DNA from: Laccaria trichodermophora
Taxonomy: Eukaryota; Basidiomycota; Agaricomycetes; Agaricales; Hydnangiaceae
Assembly (NCBI GenBank): GCA_018417955.1
Contig: JACTVC010000005.1
Coordinates: 124,001-188,000, forward strand
Direction of reading: 5' to 3'
Length of the DNA: 64,000 nt
Shown here: positions 11,276-23,442 of the stretch, piece after piece
Layout of the letters: each line of letters opens with the position of its first letter
Position numbering within the stretch: position 1 is the stretch's first letter
Notes under the pieces: model-generated
Told to the model about the DNA's origin: nothing
Databases searched by the model: none
What the model saw: only the letters and a program-made list of their open reading frames with translations
Made by a program: the position numbers and the translations under genes

Positions 11276-11676
11276 CTGCCAGTGTCACAGAGTATCTGGG
11301 GTCCTAGTTTCAAAAAAATAACTTCAAAAATTTCTGACCATTCAAACTTTTATCTTCTGGATTCAACTTTTCTACAAAATTTATCATAAAGATATTTTTG
11401 GTCCTAAACTTGCCCTTTAACTTTTATATTGTATTTTTGTTATAGAAACAGCAGATTATATATTGCATGCAACTGTATCTATTGGTATTCAGCTATTTTT
11501 TATATAGTTATAGCCTCTAAATTCTGCTTCATCAGATAATGAAGGTTTTTACTGACTGCTCTTATATTGAGTTTATATTGGTAATTGCCTATAATAGACT
11601 AGCTCTACCTACTGAATTATTACTGTTGTCTATTATTCATGCAGAGATAAATATTGGCTGATGCACAAGCTATATT

Positions 11677-12146
11677 GTGGTACACTACTGAACATAAGTG
11701 TCCCTAGAGTAGTGGAACAGCTGTTGGAATGTCTAATGGACAATGCAACCAAAGTTGTTGTGACCCAAGGAGTAGATCATTCCAGCCAATCAATCAATAG
11801 CTAGGAGCCATGGAATGTGACAGTTCATAGTACCCATGCTCTGATCTTCATGGATAGTCCCATTGGAGAGTGCTATGATCATGCAAGTCACAAAGGCTCC
11901 TCACACGTATTGCCTAGTGTTCAAGTTACAGCTGTTAGTAGGGCTTCAAGTTGAGCAACATGAGCAATAGTGTGGTTAAAGAGATAGATTCCCTCATGGA
12001 CTACATGAGGTGTAATGTACAAAATGGATGATGTAAGCAGAATTTGATTAAGCATATGGTAACAGACTGATAGTTGCACAATGTTGGGGAGTGGAAAGAG
12101 TAAGATGTGTGTGTAGGGAGTTGCTCACTGGACTGACATACTACAC
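11677..12146 (+). repeat. 470-bp insertion in the left arm of IR-2
   Basis: Absent from IR-1 and IR-3, where GAGCCATATTTCTTCACTG is continuous. Flanked by ATATT on both sides (11672-11676 and 12147-12151), a probable 5-bp target duplication. Its exact mirror lies at 17999-18468 in the other arm. No gene recognised inside. Confidence 0.8.
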
Positions 12147-13459
12147 ATATTCTTCACTGCAGTGGACCTATGTTTCTGAAAACTAGAGAGAGTTCTGGGC
12201 ATTGTTACATTTACCATGCTAGCTATATTTCTCACTCCCATAGAGATATGTTCCTGAGCACTGGAGAGGGTTCTGAGGATTGTCAGAGTCTGATGTTTCA
12301 TGTAAATGTTTGTTGGCTATAATGACATATTGAATTTCCTGTTTGACCACCATCATGACTGCCAGTACTTTACTGTGCCCACCTATTTCTGCAGAAATGG
12401 CTAGAATCCTGCAGCATTCTGATCTCTCTATTAAAAATAGTTGAATTTTCTTTTTTAGATATGGATTTTAGACCTTGACAACAGTACCCAACAAGAAGTC
12501 CTATTTTTTCTCATTTTTACCAAATTTTATCAATGATTTTGCTGGAAAATAGTAATATTTCTCATTTGAAAATGCAAAATGGACTCCAAAATCAGCCCTG
12601 CAACATTATGACCACCAGTAATTACCATCTACATTTTCCCCAATGTTACTCTCATTTTATTGTGATTTTCTGGCTATATTTGCACAAATTACCCTATTTG
12701 GAAATATGCCAAGGTCATGTCCACTATGCACCCACATTGTCAATAACAGTCAATAGTATATCTGTCCTTTTTTCTCTCTTTTCTTTTCTGATTCTTACAG
12801 TATATTTGCATCAATTACTATATTAGAAAATGCACATAAACCATGTATATGGTATCTCAATATTCCTGACAATATTCTATTATTTGCCTCTTTTGGCTGT
12901 AATTTTCTGGCTATATTTTCATTATTTACTATATTTTGGAATATACACAGACCAAGTAAACAGTGCACCAAGATCTATTTACATCACATGATTTTTATTT
13001 TATTTTTATAATCATATTTGTATTAATTACTATATTAGCAAATGTGCACAGGCCATGTATATACCCAATATTGTCAATGATGGGTCCATTTTCTCATTTT
13101 TCTGGCTATATTTGTATCAATTACTATATCAGAAAATGTGCACAAACTACATTCATAGTATGTCAATATTGTCAATAATAGTACAGTATTTTTCTGTTTT
13201 TCTTCCGATTTTCTAGCTATATTTTCGTTAATTACCATACTTGGAAATATGCACAGACCAAGTAAACAGTACATCAAAATTATGACATATTATTTGAATT
13301 TATTTATTTATTTTTCTGCCTATATTTATGTTGATTACCATATTGGAAAATGTGCACAGACCCTGCACATTGTACCCCAATATTTTTAACATTACTTTTT
13401 TACCTTTATTTTTATTTTATTTTATTTTACTGATTTTCTGGCTTTATTGAATTTCCTCT

Positions 13460-15330
13460 ATTATTTTTCTCTTTCTCTTCCATTTTTCATGTAGAAATGC
13501 AATACTTACTTTATTTTGCCATTGTAGTAGCCACATTATTCTGGTGTAAATACTAGATAAGTGCTAAAATCTTTACTGGCTATCTGATATGTCACATGAT
13601 CAAACCACATGACATATCACATGATCTATATCACATAAGCAGACCACATGATACATCACATGATCATATCACATGATTGATCACATGTCATATCATATGA
13701 CTGAATCATGTGATATACAATATGAACAACTATATGATGCAATTATCAGTGCCTATCAGATGAAACCATATCAGCTGGAGTCAGACATCAATTTTCTGGC
13801 CATATTTTCACTAATTACCACATTTGCAAATGTGCACAGACCAAGTAAACAATACATTAACATTATTAATGACCATTTCCAGCATGTGAATTTCTTTTCT
13901 TATTTTTTTCTCACTTTTTGGCTGTAATTTCAGTAATTACTATATAGCGAACTGTGCACAGACCATGTAAACATCACCCCATCATCAACACCCAATTTCT
14001 TTCTGATTTTATTCTAGTAGTATTTCCAATTTGGGTGGTCTAATGGATTATATGTGCATTAAATGTGGAAGCTGTCAATGAAAGTGGTATGGCAAGCTGG
14101 AATGACAATGGAAAGAAGACCCAGCTGTGATCTTGGTCGCAGCTACAGTCCAAAGAGAGGAAGAATGAGGGTTAGAGACTAGATGTGGGTATATTTTAGC
14201 AAGATTCAAGATTGCTCCAGATATTCAAAGCTACCCTGGAAATGGATACAGATGCAGGAAGAGATAACAGTGCAGATCTGATAAGACCTGCCCTGATAGA
14301 CTGGGTCTTGTGACACCAGAGTCACTAAATAGGCATTCAGTTACACTAAATAAAAGATTACAGCTTGTCAGCAGGTTGGTGGTTTGAACCAAGCTAGAGG
14401 CAAGATTACATTGCCAGTTCATTTACAACTGTAGCAGTAAGTGACAAGTTGCAAGGTGAGATCCCCTGGAGTCACCTATATCATGATGACTACATGTTGG
14501 AAGGTCCTGGTTGATGTTATAGAGTAGGGGAGGCTGTAAGGCTGTATTAGGTATACAGCTGTCTACACTACCACATATATGGACCAGTAGATGAAGGAGT
14601 AATCTTTCATTTATCCAACCTTTTGGTGTAGAATTTCCAGAGAAGGAGTGGGGATTGTGCAGTGGAATTCTGAAGCATGAATGATCTCCACTAGATACTA
14701 GCAGAATGTCTCTTGAATCAAGATCTAGCCAATCACAGCTTGGTCTTAACACCATTATCATTTTGGCTCACTATACAACATTCATCAATAGCTCCCCATA
14801 TATAACACATAGATAGTGTGTTACACATCTGCTGGGGGGTGAGGATCATTGAATAAAGCACTTTATATGCTCATAGTGATCATCTAGTTACTGTCATTTG
14901 TAGATAGTATAGACATATTGCATGTAGATATGGACATTGTGATTTGTGGGTATGGTATAGGGAAAGCATAAGATTTGTAGGCACCCTACTACTATTACAA
15001 GGACATAACAATGACCCAATATGCACTCACTACCAACATGCAATACACCACCACCCTGTAGGAAATTCAGTATATTGGTTCTTGATATTATATAAAACCA
15101 TTGTAAATGGTGCAGAGGATTCCACAAAGTAGAGGAGTAAGGGCTCTTGTTTGGGTATTGTCTTTAGCATGGGGACAGAGCAGCAAAACATAAGAGCAAG
15201 GCAATAGACCATTACTAATGGCCTGTGCACATTTCCCATTATGGAAATATATATAGAAAATCAGACAAAAAGAGGGGAAAATAGATATATGGTCAATATG
15301 GTAATTAATACAAATACAGCCAGAAAATTA
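13460..15330. other. Loop of IR-2, no gene
   Basis: Holds a CATGTGAT-type cluster (about 13585-13725), further satellite units, and two copies in opposite orientation of sequence related to the DIRS gag region (about 14050-14240 reverse, about 14700-14830 direct). Short frames here are not convincing genes. Confidence 0.6.
13585..13725. repeat. CATGTGAT-rich irregular repeat in IR-2
   Basis: Repeated ATCACATGA and CACATGATC words at irregular spacing, as in IR-1 and IR-3. Confidence 0.65.
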
Positions 15331-15506
15331 AAGAGAAATTCAATAATGCTAGAAAATTAGAAAATTAAAATTAAAATAATAAAATATTGTTGAAAATATT
15401 GGGGTACAATATACAGGGTCTGTGCATATTTTCCAATATGGTAATCAATATAAATATAGGCATAAAAATAATTAAAATTAAAATGATATGTCATAATTTT
15501 GATGTA

Positions 15507-16890
15507 CACCACCAAATGGCCGCCAGGTCACAGAAACCTGGATCAAATGATGTAATCACACATCACTCCCATGTCACATCGGCCTGTTGACAGCTCGGTG
15601 GTATGTGAACTTCGCACTAAACACAGCATGGCGCCAGGTCTACCTGCTTGAAAGGTGGGGAGAAACATTTAACTTGGGTGGTGATCCAGGGAATTCTAAT
15701 ATGCGGGGCTAGATATGAGCAACCCAATTGTGCATCTCATTTACATATCATTCATGCATCCCCGGCTTGGGTTTCCCTCATTTCAATTTGAAATCATAGA
15801 ATAAAATAAAACATATTATTCATTGGTAATACAAGAGCTAGCTACAATGACTACGATTTGAATGAGTACCGAGCCTTGCTTACCTGCATGAACAAGGTCG
15901 TGTCCTCTTGGCCAATGGTTGGGTGCAGTGGTTTCCGCTGGTGAAAGGGCGTGTCCCAGAAACAATGGGCCTGGATGAGGTAGACGATAGTGGGCACTGT
16001 CATGAGGGTAGGGTCTGTAAAGAAGGGGCATGATTAGCAATGTCATTTCACGATGCTTTAGTGCTTACCTAGGGCACGAAGGAGTCAGAAGGGAGTGGAA
16101 TGACTGACCTTGTAAAGAAAGGTTATGCACGTTAACAAGGATCGTGGTTATGGTTACATACCTAGGTCATCTGCACAAATGAGTGATTGGGAGGTCAAGT
16201 CTGACGTGGCAGCTGTATTCAAGAATGACAGGAGGAAGAAGTGTTAGCGGGCATCACAAGTCATGCAGAACAGTCGCAGCTTACCTCGTTCAGGTGCTGA
16301 GCACTGCCGACCTTGTCCATGTCATAGCTTGGCGTCGTTGACTTGCTTCCTGTGATTAGCTGTTCGTGCGTTGGAAGTCATGGCGGGTCGGAAGTCATGC
16401 AGGGACCAGTGGTGACCGTGGTAGGCATGAGCGGCTCAATGGCAAGCTCGCACAGAGGAAGAAGAGTTGAGAACGAGGAGGGTGGATGAAGGGTGGTGTT
16501 GGTGTTGAAGGAAGGTTGAACGTCTGCAATTGTCGGGTATTAGAACATGCGGAGTTTGAAATGACTTGGACGAAATTCAACCTTCCTTTTACATGCACGG
16601 ACCCCGTTTTGGCAATGTGGAGGTGCAATTAATGGATGTTCAAGAGTGAAAGAGGTTACATACAATATATATGATATAGACTTTGTATTTAAACGAAATC
16701 TGGTGTATATCTGAATTTTGTGTTGACATGGCCATTATGTTTACAGCAAAGCTGGGGCCCATATCCAAGCCAGCTGCTGACCAGCTGGACCTGGGCACAG
16801 CCTGTCGGTCAGGTAGTTGACAGGTGACGGATTTGATGCCCATCAGTATTTTCGGCAACCCGCAATCAACCTGTCGACCAATTGGCGGTG
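15507..16890. mobile_element. 1384-bp TA-flanked TIR element with apparent captured exons
   Basis: Ends: CACCACCAAATGGCCGCCAG at the left and, as reverse complement, CACCGCCAATTGGTCGACAG at the right. It is flanked by TA (15505-15506 and 16891-16892). The empty site GATGTACTGTTTACTTGG is present in IR-1 and IR-3, which proves insertion. It is clearly more GC-rich than IR-2. On the minus strand it has three consecutive exon-like pieces, 16212-16162 (51 nt), 16108-16069 (40 nt) and 16014-15884 (131 nt). They are bounded by GTAAGC/GTATGT donors and ACAG/CAAG acceptors, with introns of 72, 53 and 54 nt. One reading frame stays open across all 222 joined nt. I recognise neither the peptide nor a transposase. 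Confidence 0.8.
15884..16212 (-). pseudogene. Putative captured gene fragment, three exons
   Basis: Exons at 16212-16162, 16108-16069 and 16014-15884 on the minus strand. A further donor site sits at 16284 after an upstream exon. The joined frame of 74 codons is open and rich in Pro, His and Ser, including HPGPLFLGHALSPAET. The family is not recognised. There is no start codon in the open part of the upstream exon and no clear end, so this is at best a fragment. It could instead be a remnant of the element's own transposase gene. Confidence 0.4.
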
Positions 16891-17998
16891 TACTGTTTAC
16901 TTGGTTTGTGCATATTTCCAAATATGGTAATTAATGACAATATGGCCAGAAAATTAGAAGAAAAACAGAAACATAATGTACTATTATTGACAATATTGAC
17001 ATACTATGAATATAGTTTGTGCACATTTTTTGATATAGTAATTGATACAAATATAGCCAGAAAAATGAGAAAATGGACTGTTGTTGACAATATTGGGTAT
17101 GTACATGGCCTGTGCACATTTGCTAATATAGTAATTAATACAAATATAATTAGAAAAATCAGAAAAATCATGTGATGTAAATAGGTCTTGGTGTACTGTT
17201 TACTTGGTCTGTGCATATTTCCAAATATAGTCTATAATGGACATATAGCCATAAATATATAGGAAAAAGAGAAAAATAATAGACTATTGTCAGGAATATT
17301 GAGGTACCATATACATGGTTTGTATGCATTTTATAATATAGCAATTAATACGAATATAGTGTAAGAATCAGAGAGAAAAAAACAGAAAAAAAGCACAGAC
17401 ATACTATTAACTGTTATTGACAATGTGGGTGCATGGTGGACATGATCTGTGCATATTTCCAAATAAGGTAATTTGTGCACAAATATAGCTAGAAAATCAT
17501 AATAAAATGAGAGTAACATTGGAGAAAATGTAGATGGTAATTACTGGTGGTCATAATGTTGCATGGCTGATTTCGGAGTCCATTTTGCCTTTTCAAATGA
17601 GAAATATTACTATTTTAAATGAAAATCATTTATAAAATATGGTAAAAATGAGAAAAAATAGGACTTCTTGTTGGGTACTGTTGTCAAGGTCTAAAATCCA
17701 TGTCTAAAAAGGAAAATTCAAATATTTCTAATAGAGAGATCAGAATTCTGGATGATTCAAGCCATTTCTGCAGATATCGGTGGGGCACAGTAAAGTACCA
17801 GCAGAAGAAATTCAATATGTCATTATAGCCAACAAACATTTACATGAAACATCAGACTCTGACAATCCTCAGAACCCTCTCCAGTGCTCAGGAACATATC
17901 TCTATGGGAGTGAGAAATATAGCTAGCATGGTAAATGTAACAATGCCCAGAACTCTCTCTAGTTTTCAGAAACATAGGTCCACTGCAGTGAAGAATAT

Positions 17999-18468
17999 GT
18001 GTAGTATGTCAGTCCAGTGAGCAACTCCCTACACACACATCTTACTCTTTCCACTCCCCAACATTGTGCAACTATCAGTCTGTTACCATATGCTTAATCA
18101 AATTCTGCTTACATCATCCATTTTGTACATTACACCTCATGTAGTCCATGAGGGAATCTATCTCTTTAACCACACTATTGCTCATGTTGCTCAACTTGAA
18201 GCCCTACTAACAGCTGTAACTTGAACACTAGGCAATACGTGTGAGGAGCCTTTGTGACTTGCATGATCATAGCACTCTCCAATGGGACTATCCATGAAGA
18301 TCAGAGCATGGGTACTATGAACTGTCACATTCCATGGCTCCTAGCTATTGATTGATTGGCTGGAATGATCTACTCCTTGGGTCACAACAACTTTGGTTGC
18401 ATTGTCCATTAGACATTCCAACAGCTGTTCCACTACTCTAGGGACACTTATGTTCAGTAGTGTACCAC
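17999..18468 (-). repeat. 470-bp insertion in the right arm of IR-2 (mirror)
   Basis: Exact reverse-complement counterpart of 11677-12146, at mirror coordinates (each pair sums to 30145). Confidence 0.8.
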
Positions 18469-19350
18469 AATATAGCTTGTGCATCAGCCAATATTTATCT
18501 CTGCATGAATAATAGACAACAGTAATAATTCAGTAGGTAGAGCTAGTCTATTATAGGCAATTACCAATATAAACTCAATATAAGAGCAGTCAGTAAAAAC
18601 CTTCATTATCTGATGAAGCAGAATTTAGAGGCTATAACTATATAAAAAATAGCTGAATACCAATAGATACAGTTGCATGCAATATATAATCTGCTGTTTC
18701 TATAACAAAAATACAATATAAAAGTTAAAGGGCAAGTTTAGGACCAAAAATATCTTTATGATAAATTTTGTAGAAAAGTTGAATCCAGAAGATAAAAGTT
18801 TGAATGGTCAGAAATTTTTGAAGTTATTTTTTTGAAACTAGGACCCCAGATACTCTGTGACACTGGCAGGAAATTTTTTGCCTATGTGACATGGCTAAAA
18901 CATTTCCAAGCAGTGTGACATGCTCAAAACATTTTTCAGCAGTGTGACATGGCTCAAACATTTCTTAGCAGTGTGACATGACAAAAAGATTTTTTAGCAG
19001 TGTGACATAGCTAAAACATTTCTGACCAGTCTGAAACACTTCAAATATTTCTGACCACTCCAACATGCTTCAAACATTTCCGACCAGTCTGAAACACTTC
19101 AAATATTTCCTACCACTCTAACATGCTTCAAACATTTCCAACCACTTTCAGATGGCTAAGATATTTTTCAATGCAATATATCAACCCAAATATTTCCAGT
19201 CACAATATTGAAGGTCAAACATTTTTGCCCAATGCAATAATATATTTTCCTCCAGAGGCAAAAAAATAAACAGCCAAGGAACCTATTAGCCTGGATATAT
19301 ACCTATATGTTTCAAGGCTAATAGCTTGTTCAAGGTGGGTGACTGAAGTG

Positions 19351-19646
19351 CTAGCAACAATTCCTTTCGGTCTTCCAGTGCTTCCTCCACCAATACTCCC
19401 ATCTGCCTTATCTGTCAACAAGATCACCATTTTGCATCATGCCAAGAGTCGATCATGCAGGCTGGCAAACAGACGACAGCGAAATATGATAACCGGAAGC
19501 TCGTGCAAAGAAGTGATGGAGGTATCATCTGCATCGCCTTCAATCTCAACAAGCTCTCTATCTGCTCCAAGTCTCATCCAGACCATCACATCTGCTCTTT
19601 CTGTGGTGCTTCTGATCACGGTGCCTGCTCTTGCAAATGCATCTAA
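19351..19646 (+). pseudogene. DIRS gag, C-terminal part with zinc knuckles
   Basis: Continues the gag frame after the IR-2 insertion; the frame is open from 19353 to a TAA at 19644-19646. It has two Cys/His clusters: CLICQQDHHFASC shortly after the insertion, and near the end CSFCGASDHGACSCKC, preceded by a Cys- and His-containing run. Such Cys/His fingers at the Gag end bind retroelement RNA. The RT frame overlaps the end of gag in another phase, so RT was probably made by frameshifting or re-initiation. Confidence 0.75.
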
Positions 19647-21667
19647 ACTTGACTCTTCTGTTTTATTAGCTCATCTCTCAGCTCATTTGTGCTCACTACT
19701 GCTTCATCAATTACTTGAACATCTTACATTCAGTCCAGATCTTGTTATCAATGACCGCTCACCATACTTCGACAATCTTCATCCTGAATCTTCATCTCAT
19801 GACTCTGACTCTGACTACTCTAAAGTTATAACTCCTTATAGTGCAGATGCTTTTCATGCCTATTTATCGAAAGCTCGCATTCTCAATCATTACCCTGAAC
19901 TTCCCTTCAAATTGACTCACAGATTTCCTCTCAGAAATTTTGCCGATCTTGTTTCTTTCACTCCTGGCAATCTTGCCTCTGCATCTCCTCATGATCACAT
20001 CATTCAAGAATATATTGTTGATGAACTCAAACTCGGATGCCTCTCAGGTCCATTCACTCGAAAAGAATTGGAAGCCAAGATTGGGCCATTCCGTTCATCA
20101 CCTATCCAAGTCATCGTCAAGCCTGATAAATATCACTGTTGTTGTAATCTCTCATATCAGGGAAACCTGGGTTTTTCCATTAATGATGACATAAACTCAG
20201 AGGAGTACCCAACTAGATGGGGCACAGCGTCTGAATGTGCCGAAATTGTAAGCTTCCCATCATATCTATCATTCTTCTCTTTTCTTTTATGACATTGTGC
20301 ATACATCTCCTCTCTCTCTGTTTTGGGCCTCATTCGGATGCACTTCATGATGGAGTTCACAACTCTTAGTTGCTTGAAGGACATGGATGATTTGGGGCTT
20401 ATGTTTCTTTCTCACATTCTCTGTTTTTCTGGCAGTCAAGGCTTACACAATGTACCTGTAGGTATCAGTGGCACCTCCAGGAACACAGGCATGCACCCTT
20501 GATGTGGAAGGGGCGTATCGCACAGTTCCAGTTAGTCCTGTTTGCAAATGGTACCTGATCGTCAAGTTCAAGGGATTGTTTTACATTGACCACAATGTAC
20601 CCTTCGGACTAGCCTCTGCCTCAGGTTTACAAGGAGAGGTCGCAGATGCGACAGTTGACATTTGGTGTAGTCTCCGTGTTGGTCCTGTTATCAAATGGGT
20701 TGATGATTTCAACGCTTTTTGTTATCCGACCAAAGTTGGATTATTTTCTGGAATTTCTGATGGGGTTGTCTATTGATATGACTATGATCTTGACTACATC
20801 AAAGCAATGATTGCCCCACTTGGGATTCTGTGGCATACAACAAAGGGATCTCCTTTTGGAGATATCTTTTCTTATGTTGGTTTTGAATGGGACCTTGTCT
20901 TGAAGACTGTCTATCTTACTAAAGTCAAATGCAAAAAGCATCTTGCTAAACTTCTCTTCGTTCTACAGAACTCCCCTTTATCACAATGATTTTTCAAGAA
21001 AGAAATACAATCTCTGCACAGCTCATTATCACACATCACTTTCATCTATTTGCATGGCAGAGCATACCTCAATAATATTATTTGGTGGCTCACAACTTTC
21101 ACCAATGACTTCTCCCCAAGATTCCCTCCCCCTTCTGTCATATCAGATCTTAAATGGTGGTTAACTCAACTTTCCATGCCATCTATCATTCACTCTCTCA
21201 CTTTGCGCCCTCCTACATCCGATCTCAATATTTGGGTTGACACCTCAACAGACTGGGGAATCGGCTTGCTAATCAACGATTCATGGGACACATGGAGGAC
21301 CTTTTCAGCATGGAAGGCTCCTGGTCAAGACATTGGATGGCTCGAAGCAGTGGCTGTCGAACTCATTGTCACACTTCTCAGTGAAATGCATCTCACTCAC
21401 CTTGACATTCTGATCCGCAGTGATAACGAAGGTGTCATTGGCACCTTCCAGAAAGGATGGTCAAGGAATCAAGAAACCAACTCATGTATTTGTCGTGCAG
21501 AAGCCATTTTTGAGCAACGTGATCTTTCCATCTCTCTCTTATACATAGAATCATCCATTAACTTAGCAGACCCCATATCCCATGGTATCCTTCCACCTCT
21601 CGAGTGTCGAGTGAACATTCCATATTCTGTACTGCCTCCAATTTCCGATTATTTCTATCATGCCTAG
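19640..21667 (+). pseudogene. DIRS reverse transcriptase - RNase H (with an intron; broken by stops)
   Basis: Copies the element's RNA to DNA. The first part (to 20247) carries the segment before the palm and the GPFRSSPIQVIVKPDKY block. After a 214-nt intron, RT motif A (LDVEGAYRTVPV), the motif B region (PFGLASASGLQGEVADATVD) and the catalytic motif WVDD near 20700 follow. RNase H begins at about 21230 with WVDTSTDWGIG and has SDNEGVIG. WVDD and the GLQGEVADATVD block are typical of fungal DIRS elements. In-frame TGA codons at 20774-20776 and 20987-20989 break it. The TAG at 21665-21667 is probably the natural end. Confidence 0.85.
20248..20461 (+). other. Probable spliceosomal intron in the DIRS RT
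   Basis: Donor GTAAGC after GAAATT and acceptor CTGTAG before GTATCAGTG. Splicing joins the two RT frames in phase 0 just before motif A. The inner sequence has stops in the RT frame and does not align to RT. Confidence 0.75.
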
Positions 21668-22952
21668 TCATCCTACTCTATCCGACTGCCTAAAGAATGT
21701 AGACATACATTCAGAATTATCAGATTTTTCAACCATCATGGACGTTCACACCCCATCCTTATCTCAATCACAAACTCATATACGGATGCCTAGGAAGCCT
21801 CAGAAGGGCAATGAAATAGCCCCCTCCATATATCGCCCTCACATCGTCGCAAGCGAAAGACTATTGAAATGGATTTCTCCTCATACTCAGATTTTCTGAG
21901 AGAATATGCGAAAGGCATTGCCGGAATCACACCTTACACGTCTCTTCGAAGTCATGGCCTTCTCTCTTGACCAAGCGACCAGGGACAGATACACTTCAGG
22001 TCTGCTGCATTTCACGCAGTACTGTGATAGCATATATATTTCTGAGGTCAATCATATGCCAGCCTCTGAGTCATTGGTCACCTCCTTCATCACCTTCCAT
22101 ATGGGGAAGGTAGCATCGAGTACAATTGATAATTGGCTCACAGGCCTTCACTTCTGGCATACTATTAATGGTGCTCAGTGGAATGGTGGTGATATCTTGT
22201 CGCGTGCAAAGAAAGGTGCACAAAAACTCATACCTATATCATCGAAACAGGCCAAACGTCCTCCAGTCACCATAGAACATCTATATGCATTGCGTAACGA
22301 CTTGGATCTCTCTAATGCATTTGACGCAGCAGTCTGGGCAATTGCATGTGTTGCCTTTTGGTCCTGTTGTCGCCTTGGGGAGCTCGTTATTCTGAGCACA
22401 AACTTATTCGACCCTATCAAACACGTTGCTCACTCAACTTTGTTAACCTTCCATACACTGTCAAATGGTACAGAATATGGTACCTGTCAGATACCCTGGA
22501 CCAAAACAACGCTTTGGGAGGGTGCATCCATATCCATTACAGCTTGTGATGACCCATCATGTCCTGTCAAAGCCTTAAAACATCATCTTTCATGCAGCAA
22601 ATCCATACCATATCATGCACCATTGTTTTCATTCGAAACAGCTGACGGAGGATGGTCGCCAATGACCAAAGGATGGTTCATGACGTGATGTAACGAAATC
22701 TGGGTTGCTGCTGGACTGCCTGATATGCCAGGTCATGGCTTTTGCATCGGTGGTGCAATGCACCTTCTTCTCATGGGTGTGGTGCCCGATTTGGTTGCAG
22801 CTCAAGGGTGCTGGAAATCAAGGGCTTTTATGGATTGTTGGAGGAATATTGAGTCAATCTTACCTTTGTTCATGTCCAGTGCAGGTTCTGTGTCTCGAGT
22901 CTCTATCATTGAAGAGTCAATGTCGGCATACAGAAAGAAGTGGAAGTTATAA
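21660..22952 (+). pseudogene. DIRS tyrosine recombinase
   Basis: This enzyme integrates the circular DNA copy. It is an N-terminal SAM-like helical domain (about 21950-22200, from DQATRDRYTSGLLHFTQYCD) followed by the catalytic domain. The box I arginine is kept (SCCRLGELV, CGC at 22371). In box II the His is kept at 22734, but the HxxR arginine is Cys (TGC at 22743). The nucleophile Tyr expected in the FxxYW context is Cys (TGT at 22836). In-frame TGA codons lie at 21897-21899 and 22686-22688. It overlaps the end of the RT frame by a few bases in another phase, as is usual for DIRS. This copy cannot be active. Confidence 0.85.
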
Positions 22953-23442
22953 ATTTCTACTTACCTTGTTCTGGAATTAGGGATCAATCTGAGATCATCA
23001 ATCTATTTTTATCTCATTTCTCCTGCACTTATCTTAAATCAGCTTGCTCTAGTTGGGGTGTCATGTCTTTGAAGAAATGCGACTGTGGTGAGCTGCGCAT
23101 GGTGGTATGGTCTTGTTGTCTTCTCAGACCCTTCACATGGGGCTTGGAAACCAGGATCCACACCGGCATGCTCAAAGCTTTCGGAATTCTCAAGTCAAAT
23201 CTATACTTGTTTTCTTATCACACCTGAGATGTCATTTGCATCCATTGAACAAGTATTAGATTTGATTTGTGCTAATTTCTTGAGATCAGCATGACGCATT
23301 TTGGATCCAAGTCACATGCACAAGGATTTTCCAAAGCTTTCCCCCAACCCACGAAAATTCAGATTTTCAACTGACTCAAGTCTTTTAAATTGAATTTTCG
23401 TGTTTCCTCACATCCTAGCATCAGCATGTTACATACAAAGCA
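22953..23442. other. 3' non-coding part of the DIRS element
   Basis: After the recombinase stop I see no further gene. A short pair of near-inverse AAAATTCAG/GAATTTTCGTG words around 23350-23400 may belong to the internal complementary region typical of DIRS ends, but I could not prove it. Confidence 0.45.

Larger units (their letters stand above)
10795..13460 (+). repeat. Left inverted arm of IR-2
   Basis: Reverse complement of 15330-19350 without the TA insertion. The outer half is virtually identical to its partner. The inner part (about 12650-13460) consists of ~112-bp satellite units with more mismatches. Confidence 0.85.
10795..19350. mobile_element. Palindromic fold-back DNA element IR-2 (8556 bp)
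   Basis: Starts CACTTCAGTCACCC and ends GGGTGACTGAAGTG, flanked by the 7-bp direct repeat CTAGCAA. The arms are about 10795-13460 and 15330-19350; the right arm holds a later 1384-bp TA-flanked insertion. Arm positions pair with a constant coordinate sum of 30145 out to at least 12146, so there is no net indel. It differs from IR-1 and IR-3 in its outermost ~100 bp and by a 470-bp block present in both of its arms, so it is a separate subfamily. No transposase is encoded. A 7-bp duplication does not fit CACTA (2-3), hAT (8) or Mutator (8-11), so I leave the superfamily open. Confidence 0.9.
15330..19350 (-). repeat. Right inverted arm of IR-2 (with inserted element)
   Basis: Reverse complement of the left arm, interrupted at 15507-16890. 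The mirrored 470-bp block is at 17999-18468 and the 29-bp array at about 18870-19155. Confidence 0.85.
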
